Positions 51,635-60,380 of a stretch of DNA of 64,000 nucleotides are shown here, piece by piece. The stretch lies in the NCBI GenBank assembly GCA_017535315.1, contig JAFXUD010000067.1, forward strand, positions 1 to 64,000, given 5' to 3'. Source of the stretch: Victivallales bacterium (GTDB lineage Bacteria; Verrucomicrobiota; Lentisphaeria; Oligosphaerales; Oligosphaeraceae). The notes beneath the pieces were generated by a model. It did not search any database and was not told the origin of the DNA. It saw only the letters and a program-made list of their open reading frames with translations. How positions within the stretch are numbered: the stretch's first letter is position 1; each line of letters opens with the position of its first letter. The position numbers and the translations under genes are program-made.

Positions 51635-52435
51635 ATGAAACTGAACAATCTTGCTATATGTGTATTGAGTGGGATGTTGCTGGCTGGCACTGTAATGGCG
51701 CAGGACGCGGAGGAGGCCGAGGAGCGTCCAGCGTGGCTACCATCCCTGGAGCTGAGCCTTGACCGCACCTCACGTTACATGTCCGAGGGAAATGTTGGTA
51801 ATCCCGACCCCATCGACACTCTCAGCCTGACAGCTGAATGGGGCATCACGGATGAGTTCTCCTTCCACATCGGCGGCGTCGCCATCTACGACGAAACGAA
51901 TGCCTGCGACCACGATGACAACGTCGAGGAGTGGGACTGGCTGGCTGGCGTGACCTTCACACTGCCTGGCGGCATTGAGGTCAATATCGACTACATCTAC
52001 TACAACTACCCCTGGGACGAGCACAAGCACAACGTTGACACCAAGGAGTACGAGATCGACGTTACGGCGACAGAGTTGCTCCTCAGCCCTGGAATCGTCT
52101 TCGTACACGACTTCGAGAACGACACCATCAAGGCGAACGTGAATGTCACCTACGTGCAGGCGCTGGAGTTCATCTCCGAGAAGCTTGGCTTCGAGTGCCC
52201 CGTCGAACTCTGGGCGGGCAACCACCAATATACGGGATGCACGCACCACACTGCCGTCTATAGTGTCTGTGTTCAGCCCACGCTGCTCTATGAAATCAAC
52301 GAAAACTTCTCCGTTGGCACCTACCTCCAGATGGGGTGGGCCATTGATGGTGGCGTTCGCCGTGATTGGAGAGAGGACGAAAACAACAGCGCCTTCAACA
52401 TCTGTTGGGGACTGAACCTCACAGCCACATTCTAA
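51635..52435 (+). CDS. Outer-membrane beta-barrel protein (porin-like)
   Basis: 266 residues with a signal peptide (MKLNNLAICVLSGMLLAGTVMAQ). The mature part consists of alternating strands (LELSLDRTSRYMSEGN, then VEVNIDYIYYNYPW-type, then FSVGTYLQMGWAID) and ends in Phe (CWGLNLTATF), as in outer-membrane barrels. Pairs of Cys and several His/Asp clusters (ACDHDDN, DEHKHN, CTHH) are in predicted loops. It resembles small putative porins. Its location at the end of the feo cluster suggests outer-membrane passage of Fe(II) or another metal (inference). Confidence 0.75.
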   Translation: MKLNNLAICVLSGMLLAGTVMAQDAEEAEERPAWLPSLELSLDRTSRYMSEGNVGNPDPIDTLSLTAEWGITDEFSFHIGGVAIYDETNACDHDDNVEEWDWLAGVTFTLPGGIEVNIDYIYYNYPWDEHKHNVDTKEYEIDVTATELLLSPGIVFVHDFENDTIKANVNVTYVQALEFISEKLGFECPVELWAGNHQYTGCTHHTAVYSVCVQPTLLYEINENFSVGTYLQMGWAIDGGVRRDWREDENNSAFNICWGLNLTATF

Positions 52436-52453
52436 GTATCTTTTTATCGTAAA

Positions 52454-52493
52454 ACGAGGCGCCTGATCAGTATTGATGAGGCGCCTTGTTTTT
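52454..52493 (+). terminator. Rho-independent terminator after the porin-like gene
   Basis: ACGAGGCGCC (52454-52463) pairs with GGCGCCTTGT (52480-52489) with one G-T pair, followed by five T. It ends the feo-associated transcript. Confidence 0.85.
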
Positions 52494-52513
52494 AATACTC
52501 TGTTCCTGGTAAG

Positions 52514-52726
52514 TTAGTTAAGCATTGTTTTTTTGTTGCATTGTTGGTTAATAAGTTGCAGATGCGCAACATATGTAATGCTGTCTTTCCCGTAGCCAAT
52601 GAATTGCGCGTGGTAGTAGATGACGAGGGTTTCTGTCTTGGTGGCGACACGTTTGACATGCATGTTGAACTCGTCGATTTCAGCGTTGAGGGCATCGCAT
52701 TTTGCAGGAGTGTACTTTTTACTCAA
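52514..52726 (-). CDS. Possible small ORF or gene remnant behind the large glycosidase gene
   Basis: In one minus-strand frame the 213 bases after the glycosidase gene encode about 70 residues that look protein-like rather than random (KCDALNAEIDEFNMHVKRVA, then YYHAQFIGYGKDSITYVAHL). The only possible start covering it all is a TTG at 52726 that overlaps the upstream stop, with no RBS. An internal ATG (FNMHV) would give a shorter product. It may be a translationally coupled small gene or the tail of a decayed gene. No family is recognised. Confidence 0.3.
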   Translation of the reverse strand: MSKKYTPAKCDALNAEIDEFNMHVKRVATKTETLVIYYHAQFIGYGKDSITYVAHLQLINQQCNKKTMLN

Positions 52727-55700
52727 AGTCGAAGATAAAAGAGCTGAAGGATTCGGTTTCAGAGAAACCTTTTTGGCAGGGGGACCAGGTGGAGTATTCG
52801 GTTTCTGGCTTGAGCCTGGCGCGGCAGAGGTTTGCCTTGACGACAACGGGTGTCCGCTGCATGTCGAAGCCGAGGTCATTGACGGGGACGGCGAGGAAGA
52901 GCATCCACCCCTTGCCTGGAACGGTCGTCGCCTTGCAGATGATTCCCTCTGGAGCGGCTTCAATGCCACCGAGAAAGAGGGCGGTCTTGCCTGAAGCGTC
53001 GGCTAGAACCTGGTAGAGCTTTTTGTCGGGGCGAACGATGTGCAGTTCAATGCGTTCATTGCGCCACGGGGCAGCATCCTTGCATTCGGGGGCGCGCCCT
53101 GGCTCTGCGGCCTCTACGGCAAGGTAGATGTACTCGTAGTCGTGGGCAAGCCATGCACGGGTGGCAGAACGAATGAGCGCGGCGGGGTCAGTGCCAAGGG
53201 GCTGGAGGCGTTCAAACGGACTCCACTTCTGCCATTCGGCGGCATTGAGCGTTCCCGTCAAGGAGGCTGGCTTTTGGGTGAGGCGCTTGGAGCGTAGTGC
53301 ATTTGGCATGGTGCGGGCACCTGCGGCTATAGGCTGTTCAGGCATCAGGAAGTCACTGGCCTCTTTGTCGTTGAAGCCAAGGATGCTCACCGCAAGGCGG
53401 CGGTTAGGCAGGATGCGTGCTGTGCCGATGGAGAAGAAGAGCGTACCATCCCAATCCTTTGGGGCCAGCGGTTCAAGATCCAGGGAGAAGACACGTTCGG
53501 CTGGGCCGTCGATGAACTCGCCCAGCTCAAGGACGGCATCGGGCTTGCCGCCACTTCCCCAGTGCGGTGGGTCTGGATTGGCGTATTGCGTATGGTAAAG
53601 ACCTGTGGAGATGGCGACGCGCTTTGCGTATTTGCCATTGACACGGAAATCCAGAACGAAGCCTGTGAAATTGGTCTCGGGGTGCGGGGCTCCTTTGCGG
53701 ACATGCCGAAGCGCGATGGATTGAGGCTCAAGGAAAGTGTGCTGGAAACGGAGGCGGATTTGACGTGCGCCATTCAGTTCCAGTCCCGCGAAGGCGCGCT
53801 GGGCAAGGTTTGCACCTCCGTCGCGGCGGGTGGTGCCCGCCAGAAGAGTCAGTTGCTCTGGATTCGCTTCTGCAACGGAGGGCAAAAGGTTGCGCTGGAG
53901 ACCGACGACATCCTCGAAGCGGCCAATCCATTCTGCTTTTCGGGTGACAGTCACATCACCATGTTTGACCGAAACCTCTTCCTGTGTTGTGGTTTCGGGA
54001 TGGAAATAGAAGGAGTACATGGGAACATTGGAGCCTTTTCCGCCACCGAGCGTGAAATCGCGTGCTTCTGAACTTCCCGCAAAGCGCAGTTTATAGGCTC
54101 CGTTCTCACGTTGTGGCGGCAACTTGATGGGGGATGTTCCTGTGCAGATGGTGCGCCCGTGGTGGTCGATGGCGAGAAGGGTGCCGTCTGGACCAGCGGA
54201 GAGAAGGCCATTGGCAATGATCGGCTGGTCGGGGCCTCCATTTTGAGGGGGGACTGCTGACTTCTCTACCCATTGGAGGTGGTGGGTTCCTGCGGGGAGG
54301 GAGACAAGCGTGCCGATGACGCCGCCAATGTCAATCGGGCGTACTTTGGCGGGGGTGCCATTTGTGGTGACATCGGTAAAGGAGTGTTCGCGGTCGATGA
54401 GAAGAATCTCCGACGGGCGTTCGAGAGTAGCCGTCTTCCCGTTGATTCGTGCATTCTTGACGGCTGTGTAGAAGTAGTTTTTGGGGAGGCCATCCACCGT
54501 TCTGATGGAGGCGGGGCCTGGTGCAAAGAGGAACTGTACCATCGCATTCGGGGCAAGTTGCTCAAGTACCTGTTTGAACTCGCCGACAGCTGGACCGCTG
54601 TAGGCAAGTTCGGGAACCATCATGGCATTGCCGTCATCCCATCCATATGTACGCCAGTTCTCTTTGAGTTCACGGTCGGCTAGGCAATAGTTTCGCTTGG
54701 AGGCGGTGTCGTAGCGCGGTGTGAGACGCCATACGTTGATGCGGGTGTCGGGGGCATAGCCGAGGCTGCCCAGGTCGATGGTGACAGGGATGTCCTGCGG
54801 ATTGGCGGCGCGGGAGATGTAGCTGACAAGACGCTCGTTGGAGGATGGACGTTCCATGGTGTGCGATTCGACCTCAATGGAAAAGTCCTGCATCCAGTCG
54901 GGGGAGTGCCTGATGCGCATGGGGAGGAGGTTGCCTGTCTCATATTCTGCGCGCATGGGGGGGATGGTTGCAGAATAGACCATGGGAGCTGGAATCCATC
55001 CCAGTGCCAGGAAGCGGTTGACATAGTCCGTTTTAGCACTCCAATAGAGCGGAACGGCGCGGTTGCCTGGCTTGAGGCGGTTCATCATGCCGATGCCCCA
55101 GGCAACTCCCACCCAGTCGCGCCAGCGGTCGGAAGCCATTTCATGGGGGGATTCCATGTAGTTCAAGTCGGCATAGGGATTTCCCGAACCGTTGAAGAAG
55201 AGCAGGAGGTTTTCCTTTGAAGCACGTTCCTTGAGAGCCTTCCAGAAGAGGACGGTGTGGTCGTCGCGCGTCAGGGCGAGGCGTTGCCAGTCAATGGTGT
55301 TGGTCATCTGCGCTTCGTCAAGGTAGATGGAACGCTGCCCTGTGATGTGGGTATATTCAAACAACGTGTCGATGAGGAACTGGCGGCACTCGGGGTAGTT
55401 GAACATGGTTTGGTAGTTGCCGCGAAGCCCAGGGAAAAGGGAATCGGTCTTGCCCGCACGGTCAAGAGGACGGAACCAGCTGGGGTGCTCTGCAACAACT
55501 GGCGCGTCCTGGGTGGCAGAAATGACGATATGGTAGGTGGATGGATAGGCACGTGGAGTAATGGAGCGCTGAAGGGCAAAGTAGTCAAGAACCTCCTGCG
55601 GGGTGATGGCGCCGCCTTGTGCCATCGGGAGAAATGAACGCCCTTGGATGCGGTAGTCTGTCCAGACGGAGAAAGTGGTGGTCAGTCCCAAGAAAATACC

Positions 55701-56609
55701 ATCATCGATCATCTCGGAGAGCCAGCGTATGTAGTCCAGGACATCGTAACTGCCGTTCATGAAAACATCATTCAACCAGGCGGGGCCTTTGAGGATGGAG
55801 TTGATTTCGTTCATCACCTCGCCGTCCTTGGCGAAGATCTCCTCAAAGAATGTGTAGGGGTCGCCTGGGAAAGGGCGCAGGAAGTCTGTGACGGAGATAT
55901 CTTCCCCTGGTTTCAGGTCGAGGGTGCCAAGCCCCATGCGGTAGCCGTCGGGGAGATACCAGAGGCGGTCGGCATACTCGCGATAGTGGCCGATTGTGGA
56001 GTGGAACCAGGGGAGGACCACTGTGTCGTTGATCTTGACGCGGTAGTGGCAAAGGTTGGGTGCCTTGCCGTCAGGGTGGACGAAGACCATTCCCTTGCTG
56101 CTCTGGCGGTATTCGTTGACTGGACGTGGCTTGTCAACCTTCGGGAAGGGCTTGTATGGACCGATGTAGCCTGCTCCCAAGTGCCAGAGATTCTGACGAA
56201 ACGTCTCAGGAAAGTGTAGTTCGGTGAAGGTAAGGAGGAAAGCGATGCTCTGACCGTTGTTGTGGTAGGTGATAGTACGGCGCAGTCCGCCATTGTAGGG
56301 GAAATAGCGTTTGGTGACGATGATGTTTGGGAGTTTCGGGTTGGTACAGGCAAAGACAAGCGAACCGTTTTGGTTGGCTGTTTTTATCACGCTGTCGCTG
56401 CTCTCGTATGCGGTGACGTCGCCTCCTGGAGTCATAAGAAGATAGTGGTTTTCGGTGGAGGTGACAAGTGGTTCTCCAGATGGAAGCGATGCTATGGATA
56501 CGATGCCGCCCGTCTTCTCGTTGAGCGTGTAAATCGCATCTGATGTACGAAAATCTGCGGCATTGAGGAGGAATGAGACGCAAATAAAGGTTATAAGGAG
56601 TTTTTTCAT
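52719..56609 (-). CDS. Large secreted glycosidase-like protein with C-terminal CBM9-like domain
   Basis: 1,296 residues with a signal peptide (MKKLLITFICVSFLLNAADF). The N-terminal 260 residues are a beta-sandwich like those preceding GH barrels. Residues about 290-640 read as a TIM barrel (GIFLGLTTTFSVWTDYRIQG, RSIYLDEAQMTNTIDW with candidate catalytic acids, LLLFFNGSGNPY). Several beta domains follow. Residues about 1110-1296 resemble a CBM9-like module (AAEWQKWSPFERLQP, WRNERIELHIVRP, final FSSFIFDFE). It probably degrades a complex polysaccharide outside the inner membrane; the family is not one I can name securely. A promoter lies at 56660-56687. Confidence 0.75.
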   Translation of the reverse strand: MKKLLITFICVSFLLNAADFRTSDAIYTLNEKTGGIVSIASLPSGEPLVTSTENHYLLMTPGGDVTAYESSDSVIKTANQNGSLVFACTNPKLPNIIVTKRYFPYNGGLRRTITYHNNGQSIAFLLTFTELHFPETFRQNLWHLGAGYIGPYKPFPKVDKPRPVNEYRQSSKGMVFVHPDGKAPNLCHYRVKINDTVVLPWFHSTIGHYREYADRLWYLPDGYRMGLGTLDLKPGEDISVTDFLRPFPGDPYTFFEEIFAKDGEVMNEINSILKGPAWLNDVFMNGSYDVLDYIRWLSEMIDDGIFLGLTTTFSVWTDYRIQGRSFLPMAQGGAITPQEVLDYFALQRSITPRAYPSTYHIVISATQDAPVVAEHPSWFRPLDRAGKTDSLFPGLRGNYQTMFNYPECRQFLIDTLFEYTHITGQRSIYLDEAQMTNTIDWQRLALTRDDHTVLFWKALKERASKENLLLFFNGSGNPYADLNYMESPHEMASDRWRDWVGVAWGIGMMNRLKPGNRAVPLYWSAKTDYVNRFLALGWIPAPMVYSATIPPMRAEYETGNLLPMRIRHSPDWMQDFSIEVESHTMERPSSNERLVSYISRAANPQDIPVTIDLGSLGYAPDTRINVWRLTPRYDTASKRNYCLADRELKENWRTYGWDDGNAMMVPELAYSGPAVGEFKQVLEQLAPNAMVQFLFAPGPASIRTVDGLPKNYFYTAVKNARINGKTATLERPSEILLIDREHSFTDVTTNGTPAKVRPIDIGGVIGTLVSLPAGTHHLQWVEKSAVPPQNGGPDQPIIANGLLSAGPDGTLLAIDHHGRTICTGTSPIKLPPQRENGAYKLRFAGSSEARDFTLGGGKGSNVPMYSFYFHPETTTQEEVSVKHGDVTVTRKAEWIGRFEDVVGLQRNLLPSVAEANPEQLTLLAGTTRRDGGANLAQRAFAGLELNGARQIRLRFQHTFLEPQSIALRHVRKGAPHPETNFTGFVLDFRVNGKYAKRVAISTGLYHTQYANPDPPHWGSGGKPDAVLELGEFIDGPAERVFSLDLEPLAPKDWDGTLFFSIGTARILPNRRLAVSILGFNDKEASDFLMPEQPIAAGARTMPNALRSKRLTQKPASLTGTLNAAEWQKWSPFERLQPLGTDPAALIRSATRAWLAHDYEYIYLAVEAAEPGRAPECKDAAPWRNERIELHIVRPDKKLYQVLADASGKTALFLGGIEAAPEGIICKATTVPGKGWMLFLAVPVNDLGFDMQRTPVVVKANLCRARLKPETEYSTWSPCQKGFSETESFSSFIFDFE

Positions 56610-56659
56610 GGTGTTATAGAGGTGGCTATTCTGCCTTGTGGTTTAAGCCCAACAAGTTT

Positions 56660-56687
56660 ATTATATCTTATTCCAGGCGATACTCAA
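56660..56687 (-). promoter_or_regulatory. Predicted sigma-70 promoter of the large glycosidase gene
   Basis: On the minus strand, TTGAGT (56682-56687), 16 bases, TATAAT (56660-56665), about 50 bases before the ATG. Confidence 0.6.
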
Positions 56688-56721
56688 ACCAGTTCCTTCA
56701 CTTTTTATTTTTCTGTCCAGA

Positions 56722-56749
56722 TTGTTTTTTTTTGAACTGCTGGTATATT
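56722..56749 (+). promoter_or_regulatory. Predicted sigma-70 promoter of the sugar ABC transporter operon
   Basis: TTGTTT (56722-56727), 16 bases, TATATT (56744-56749), 59 bases before the ATG at 56809. It is divergent from the glycosidase promoter, so joint regulation is possible. Confidence 0.5.
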
Positions 56750-56808
56750 TGTTCCAATTACTTCAATATAACAAGCAACGTTTTTTGATAGGCCTTAATC
56801 GAACCACC

Positions 56809-57798
56809 ATGAACCGATACAATCTCTTTTTCACGTTGTTGCTGGCGGTCTCCGCCGTTTTGTTTACCTTAGGCGTCATCAAGAAGGTGCGTCATACGCA
56901 GGCAAAATCTGCAGGCGGGCAGCATTCCGTCATTGCCGTCATCCCCAAAGGCACCATCAACATGTGGTGGGATGTCGTGCGCCAGGGAGCAGTGAAGGCA
57001 GGGGAAAAGTATGGTGTAGAAATCCGCTGGAATGGCCCTGAGGTTGAGACCGACCGCGAGAAGCAGATTCAGGCGGTGCGCGATGCCCTCGTGCAGAACG
57101 TCGATGCCGTTGTACTCGGCCCCAATGACTTCAAGGCACTGGTGCGCCCCATCGAGGAGGTCCACGAAAAGGGCATCCCCTGCGTCATCATCGACTCCGC
57201 CGCAGACACCAATATCTATGACGCTTTTGCCGCCACCGACAACATTGCAGGCGGCGCCGATGCTGCGCGCCTGCTTGGCAAGGCTATGGGGGGCAAGGGC
57301 AACGTTCTGCTGGTCAAGTATGTCCCCAACTCTGCATCCACCGATGGACGCGCCCAGGGCTTCCGCGAAACCATCCAGAAGGAGTTCCCAGGTATCACCA
57401 TCCTCGCCGAGGACTACACGGACGGCACGGTGGAGGGCGCGCGCCAGAAGGCCAGCGATCTGCTGACGCGTTTTCCAAACACGAACGGCCTTTTTGCGGT
57501 CAATCAGCCCAGTGCAGTGGGTGCCTACAAGGCCATCCAGGCGCATGGACAGGCGGGCAAGATTAAGTATGTCGGCTTTGACTCGGACTCCCTGCTGGTG
57601 CAGGCTATCGAAGACGGTTCCTGTGTAGGCCTTATCGTGCAGGACCCGCTTCAGATTGGCTACATTGGCGTGGAGACGGCGGTGAAGCTGCTCCGTGGCG
57701 AAAAGCCGCCGCGCGACATCCCCGTGCCCAGCATGGTCGTCACCATCGACAATCTGGCAGAGAAAAAGAAAACCCATGCTGCAGCCCTCGGACTCTAG
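56809..57798 (+). CDS. Sugar ABC transporter substrate-binding protein (RbsB-like)
   Basis: About 329 residues. An uncleaved-looking signal or anchor (YNLFFTLLLAVSAVLFTLGV) is followed by a periplasmic-binding-protein type I fold: SVIAVIPKGTINMWWDVVRQ, NVDAVVLGPNDFKALV, TDNIAGGADAARLLGKAM, and the C-terminal QDPLQIGYIGVETAVKLLRG. It binds a pentose or related sugar in the periplasm. The start ATG 56809 gives a normal signal sequence; the frame opens at 56722. It is the first gene of an operon with the ATPase and permease. Confidence 0.9.
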   Translation: MNRYNLFFTLLLAVSAVLFTLGVIKKVRHTQAKSAGGQHSVIAVIPKGTINMWWDVVRQGAVKAGEKYGVEIRWNGPEVETDREKQIQAVRDALVQNVDAVVLGPNDFKALVRPIEEVHEKGIPCVIIDSAADTNIYDAFAATDNIAGGADAARLLGKAMGGKGNVLLVKYVPNSASTDGRAQGFRETIQKEFPGITILAEDYTDGTVEGARQKASDLLTRFPNTNGLFAVNQPSAVGAYKAIQAHGQAGKIKYVGFDSDSLLVQAIEDGSCVGLIVQDPLQIGYIGVETAVKLLRGEKPPRDIPVPSMVVTIDNLAEKKKTHAAALGL

Positions 57799-57813
57799 TA
57801 CCTATTTGCCACT

Positions 57814-59313
57814 ATGTCACAGAATACACCAGATTATCTCCTCCAGATGGAGGGCATTACGAAACGCTTTGGCCCCGTCACCGCCTTGAGCAACGTGACC
57901 TTCTCAGTGCGCAGAGGGACGGTCTGCGCCCTCTGCGGCGAAAATGGCGCAGGAAAATCGACGCTGATGAAGGTGCTGGCTGGTGTCCATCGTCCTGATA
58001 GCGGACGCATCCTCCTGGATGGCAAGGAGATGGTTTTTGCGGGACCGAAAGACGCTCTGGCGGCGGGTATCTCCATGCTCTACCAGGAGGTGGAACTGGC
58101 TGGCCACTTGACCGTCTATGAAAACCTCTTTCTTGGACGTGAAATCCTGCGCGGCGGTCTTTTCAAGTGCATCGACAGCGATGCGGAGATTCGGCAGGTG
58201 CAGGAACTCATTGCGAAGAACCACTTCCAGCTCGATCCGCTGGCCACCGTGGCGGAGCTTTCGCCAGGTCAGTGCCAGCTCGTCGAACTGCTGAAGGCGA
58301 TGCTCTCGGGCGCACGGCTGATTGTGATGGACGAGCCGACCTCCTCCCTCTCCGAGGGCGAAGCCGCCACCCTCTTTCAAATCATCCACCAGCTCAAGGC
58401 ACAGGGCATCACCATCATCTACATCTCCCACCGCCTTGAAGAGGTGCTTGCCCTTGCGGACGATATCTGCGTGCTGCGCGATGGCGCGGTGGTATTCGGG
58501 GCTCCCGCTTCCGAACTCACCGTGGATACATTGGTGCGCCAGATGGTCGGTCGCGAACTATCGCAATATTATCCGCCACGTTCCTCCAAGCCAGGCGAAG
58601 TGCTCTTCGAGGCACGTAACTTGACCACCGCTCGCATCTACGACGTCTCCTTCCAGGTGCGCGCTGGCGAAATCGTGGGCATGGCGGGGCTGGTTGGCGC
58701 GGGCCGCAGCGAGACCGCCCAGGCGATTTTCGGCATCGACCCGCTCATTTCAGGAGAATGTCTGCTGGACGGCAAAAAGGTTACCGTGCGCCGTCCCACC
58801 GAGGCGATTGCGGCGGGCATCGGCTTCTTGACAGAAGACCGCAAGCGCACGGGGCTCTGCACGGAACTGCCTTGCAGCTGGAACATCACCCTGCCCAATT
58901 ACGAACGCCTCGGGATGGGGCATATCCTCTCACTGCCACGCGAACGCGAGGAATGCCTCGCACTTGGCGAGAAGATGCACCTGAAGTGGCGCCAGCCAGA
59001 AGACCCCGCTTCCTCGCTTTCTGGTGGAAATCAGCAGAAGCTGCTGGTTTCGCGATGGCTACAGGCCGATTCGAAGTTCCTCATTGTGGATGAACCCACG
59101 CGCGGCATCGATGTTGGTGCAAAGGCCGAAATCTACGCGCTGCTTAATGACCTCGCCGCCGCAGGCAAGGCTATCCTGCTGATTTCCTCTGAACTACCTG
59201 AGATTCTCGGGATGTGCGACCGCGTGCTCGTCATGCGCGAAGGCCGCCTCACCGCCGACCTCAAAGCCTCCGAAACCACCGCCGAAGAAATCATGCACAA
59301 GGCCGCTGTATAA
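57814..59313 (+). CDS. Sugar ABC transporter ATP-binding protein (RbsA/MglA-like)
   Basis: 499 residues with two tandem ABC domains. The first has Walker A GENGAGKST, signature-like LSPGQCQ and Walker B LIVMDEPTSS. The second has a degenerate Walker A (GLVGAGRSE), signature LSGGNQQKLLVSRWL and Walker B FLIVDEPTRGIDVG. This is normal for the carbohydrate uptake type 2 family (ribose/galactose/xylose). It couples ATP hydrolysis to uptake with the adjacent permease. Confidence 0.95.
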   Translation: MSQNTPDYLLQMEGITKRFGPVTALSNVTFSVRRGTVCALCGENGAGKSTLMKVLAGVHRPDSGRILLDGKEMVFAGPKDALAAGISMLYQEVELAGHLTVYENLFLGREILRGGLFKCIDSDAEIRQVQELIAKNHFQLDPLATVAELSPGQCQLVELLKAMLSGARLIVMDEPTSSLSEGEAATLFQIIHQLKAQGITIIYISHRLEEVLALADDICVLRDGAVVFGAPASELTVDTLVRQMVGRELSQYYPPRSSKPGEVLFEARNLTTARIYDVSFQVRAGEIVGMAGLVGAGRSETAQAIFGIDPLISGECLLDGKKVTVRRPTEAIAAGIGFLTEDRKRTGLCTELPCSWNITLPNYERLGMGHILSLPREREECLALGEKMHLKWRQPEDPASSLSGGNQQKLLVSRWLQADSKFLIVDEPTRGIDVGAKAEIYALLNDLAAAGKAILLISSELPEILGMCDRVLVMREGRLTADLKASETTAEEIMHKAAV

Positions 59314-59376
59314 AAGCTAGAGCTTCTAGAGCTTCTAGAGATTCCACGTTTATTCTCCCAAAAGCATTTTCCCACC

Positions 59377-60354
59377 ATGAACAAGCTTGCCAAACAACTG
59401 CTACCGTTTTCATCGTTGCTCTTCATCATATCGTTGTGGACGTTTCTGGAGCCAGACACCTTCCTGACCTTCCAGAACTTCAAGAACGTCCTGAGCAGTA
59501 CGGCTGCGAACGGCATCATCGCCGCAGGAATGACCTTTGTGATCATCACGGCGGGCATCGACCTCTCGGTGGGTTCGATGTTGGCCATGTGCGGCATCCT
59601 CGGCTCTATTGTGATGCTGGTGCTTTCTGGCGCGGGCTGGACGCAGATTTCAGGCGGCGCAGCGGTGCAGATGGGAGGCTTCGCCATGTTGGTCGGCACA
59701 CTGGCGGGCATGGCGGTCGGCGCGTTGTGCGGCTTCCTGAACGGTGCTCTCGTCACACGCCTCAAGTTGGCACCCTTCATCGTGACGCTCGGCTCGATGA
59801 GCATCTTCCGCGGCGTCTCCCACATCATCAACTCCAGCCGCCCCATCTCCGTTTCCGCCTACAGTTGGCTGGACACGGGCAGCATCCTGGGCATCCCCGC
59901 CTCCGTCGTCATCTTCGCGCTCGTGCTCGTGGCTATGGGCTATGTCCTGAAATACACGCCCTTCGGACGCTACACGTATGCCATCGGCTCCAACCCGCAG
60001 ACCGCCTATCACGCGGGCGTGGACGTCGATAAGACGCTCGTTTGGATTTACACCATCCTCGGTGCGCTGGTGGGCCTTGCCGCGATGATTATGACCTCCC
60101 GTGCTTCCAGCGCACAGCCTTCGGCGGGCCTCTCGCTGGAGCTGGATGTCATCGCGGCGGTCATCATCGGCGGCTGCTCGCCAAGCGGCGGCAAGGGCAC
60201 GATGCTTGGCACCCTCATCGGCTGCCTGCTCATCAGTTTCCTGCGCAACGGCCTCACCCTCTTGGGCGTGGTCGCGCAAATCCAGCTTGTCGCCGTTGGC
60301 CTGATCATCATCATCGCCGTCACCAGCGACCGCCTCGCTGCCAAGAAGAACTGA
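59377..60354 (+). CDS. Sugar ABC transporter permease (RbsC-like)
   Basis: 325 residues, about ten transmembrane segments. Family-typical motifs are GMTFVIITAGIDLSVGSMLA near 50-69, LNGALVTRLKLAPFIVTLG in the middle and ELDVIAAVIIGGCSPSGGKG followed by GTLIGCLLI towards the end. It forms the inner-membrane channel with the preceding ATPase. Short repeats of GAGCTTCTA lie between the two genes (59320-59340). Confidence 0.95.
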   Translation: MNKLAKQLLPFSSLLFIISLWTFLEPDTFLTFQNFKNVLSSTAANGIIAAGMTFVIITAGIDLSVGSMLAMCGILGSIVMLVLSGAGWTQISGGAAVQMGGFAMLVGTLAGMAVGALCGFLNGALVTRLKLAPFIVTLGSMSIFRGVSHIINSSRPISVSAYSWLDTGSILGIPASVVIFALVLVAMGYVLKYTPFGRYTYAIGSNPQTAYHAGVDVDKTLVWIYTILGALVGLAAMIMTSRASSAQPSAGLSLELDVIAAVIIGGCSPSGGKGTMLGTLIGCLLISFLRNGLTLLGVVAQIQLVAVGLIIIIAVTSDRLAAKKN

Positions 60355-60380
60355 CAACCTTTATTCCCCTTGTTTCACAG

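Noticed and set aside
60042-60380. N-terminal extension of the GNAT gene into the permease gene
   Set aside because: The extension is a shadow frame of rbsC (His/Arg-rich); the ATG at 60381 begins the conserved protein.
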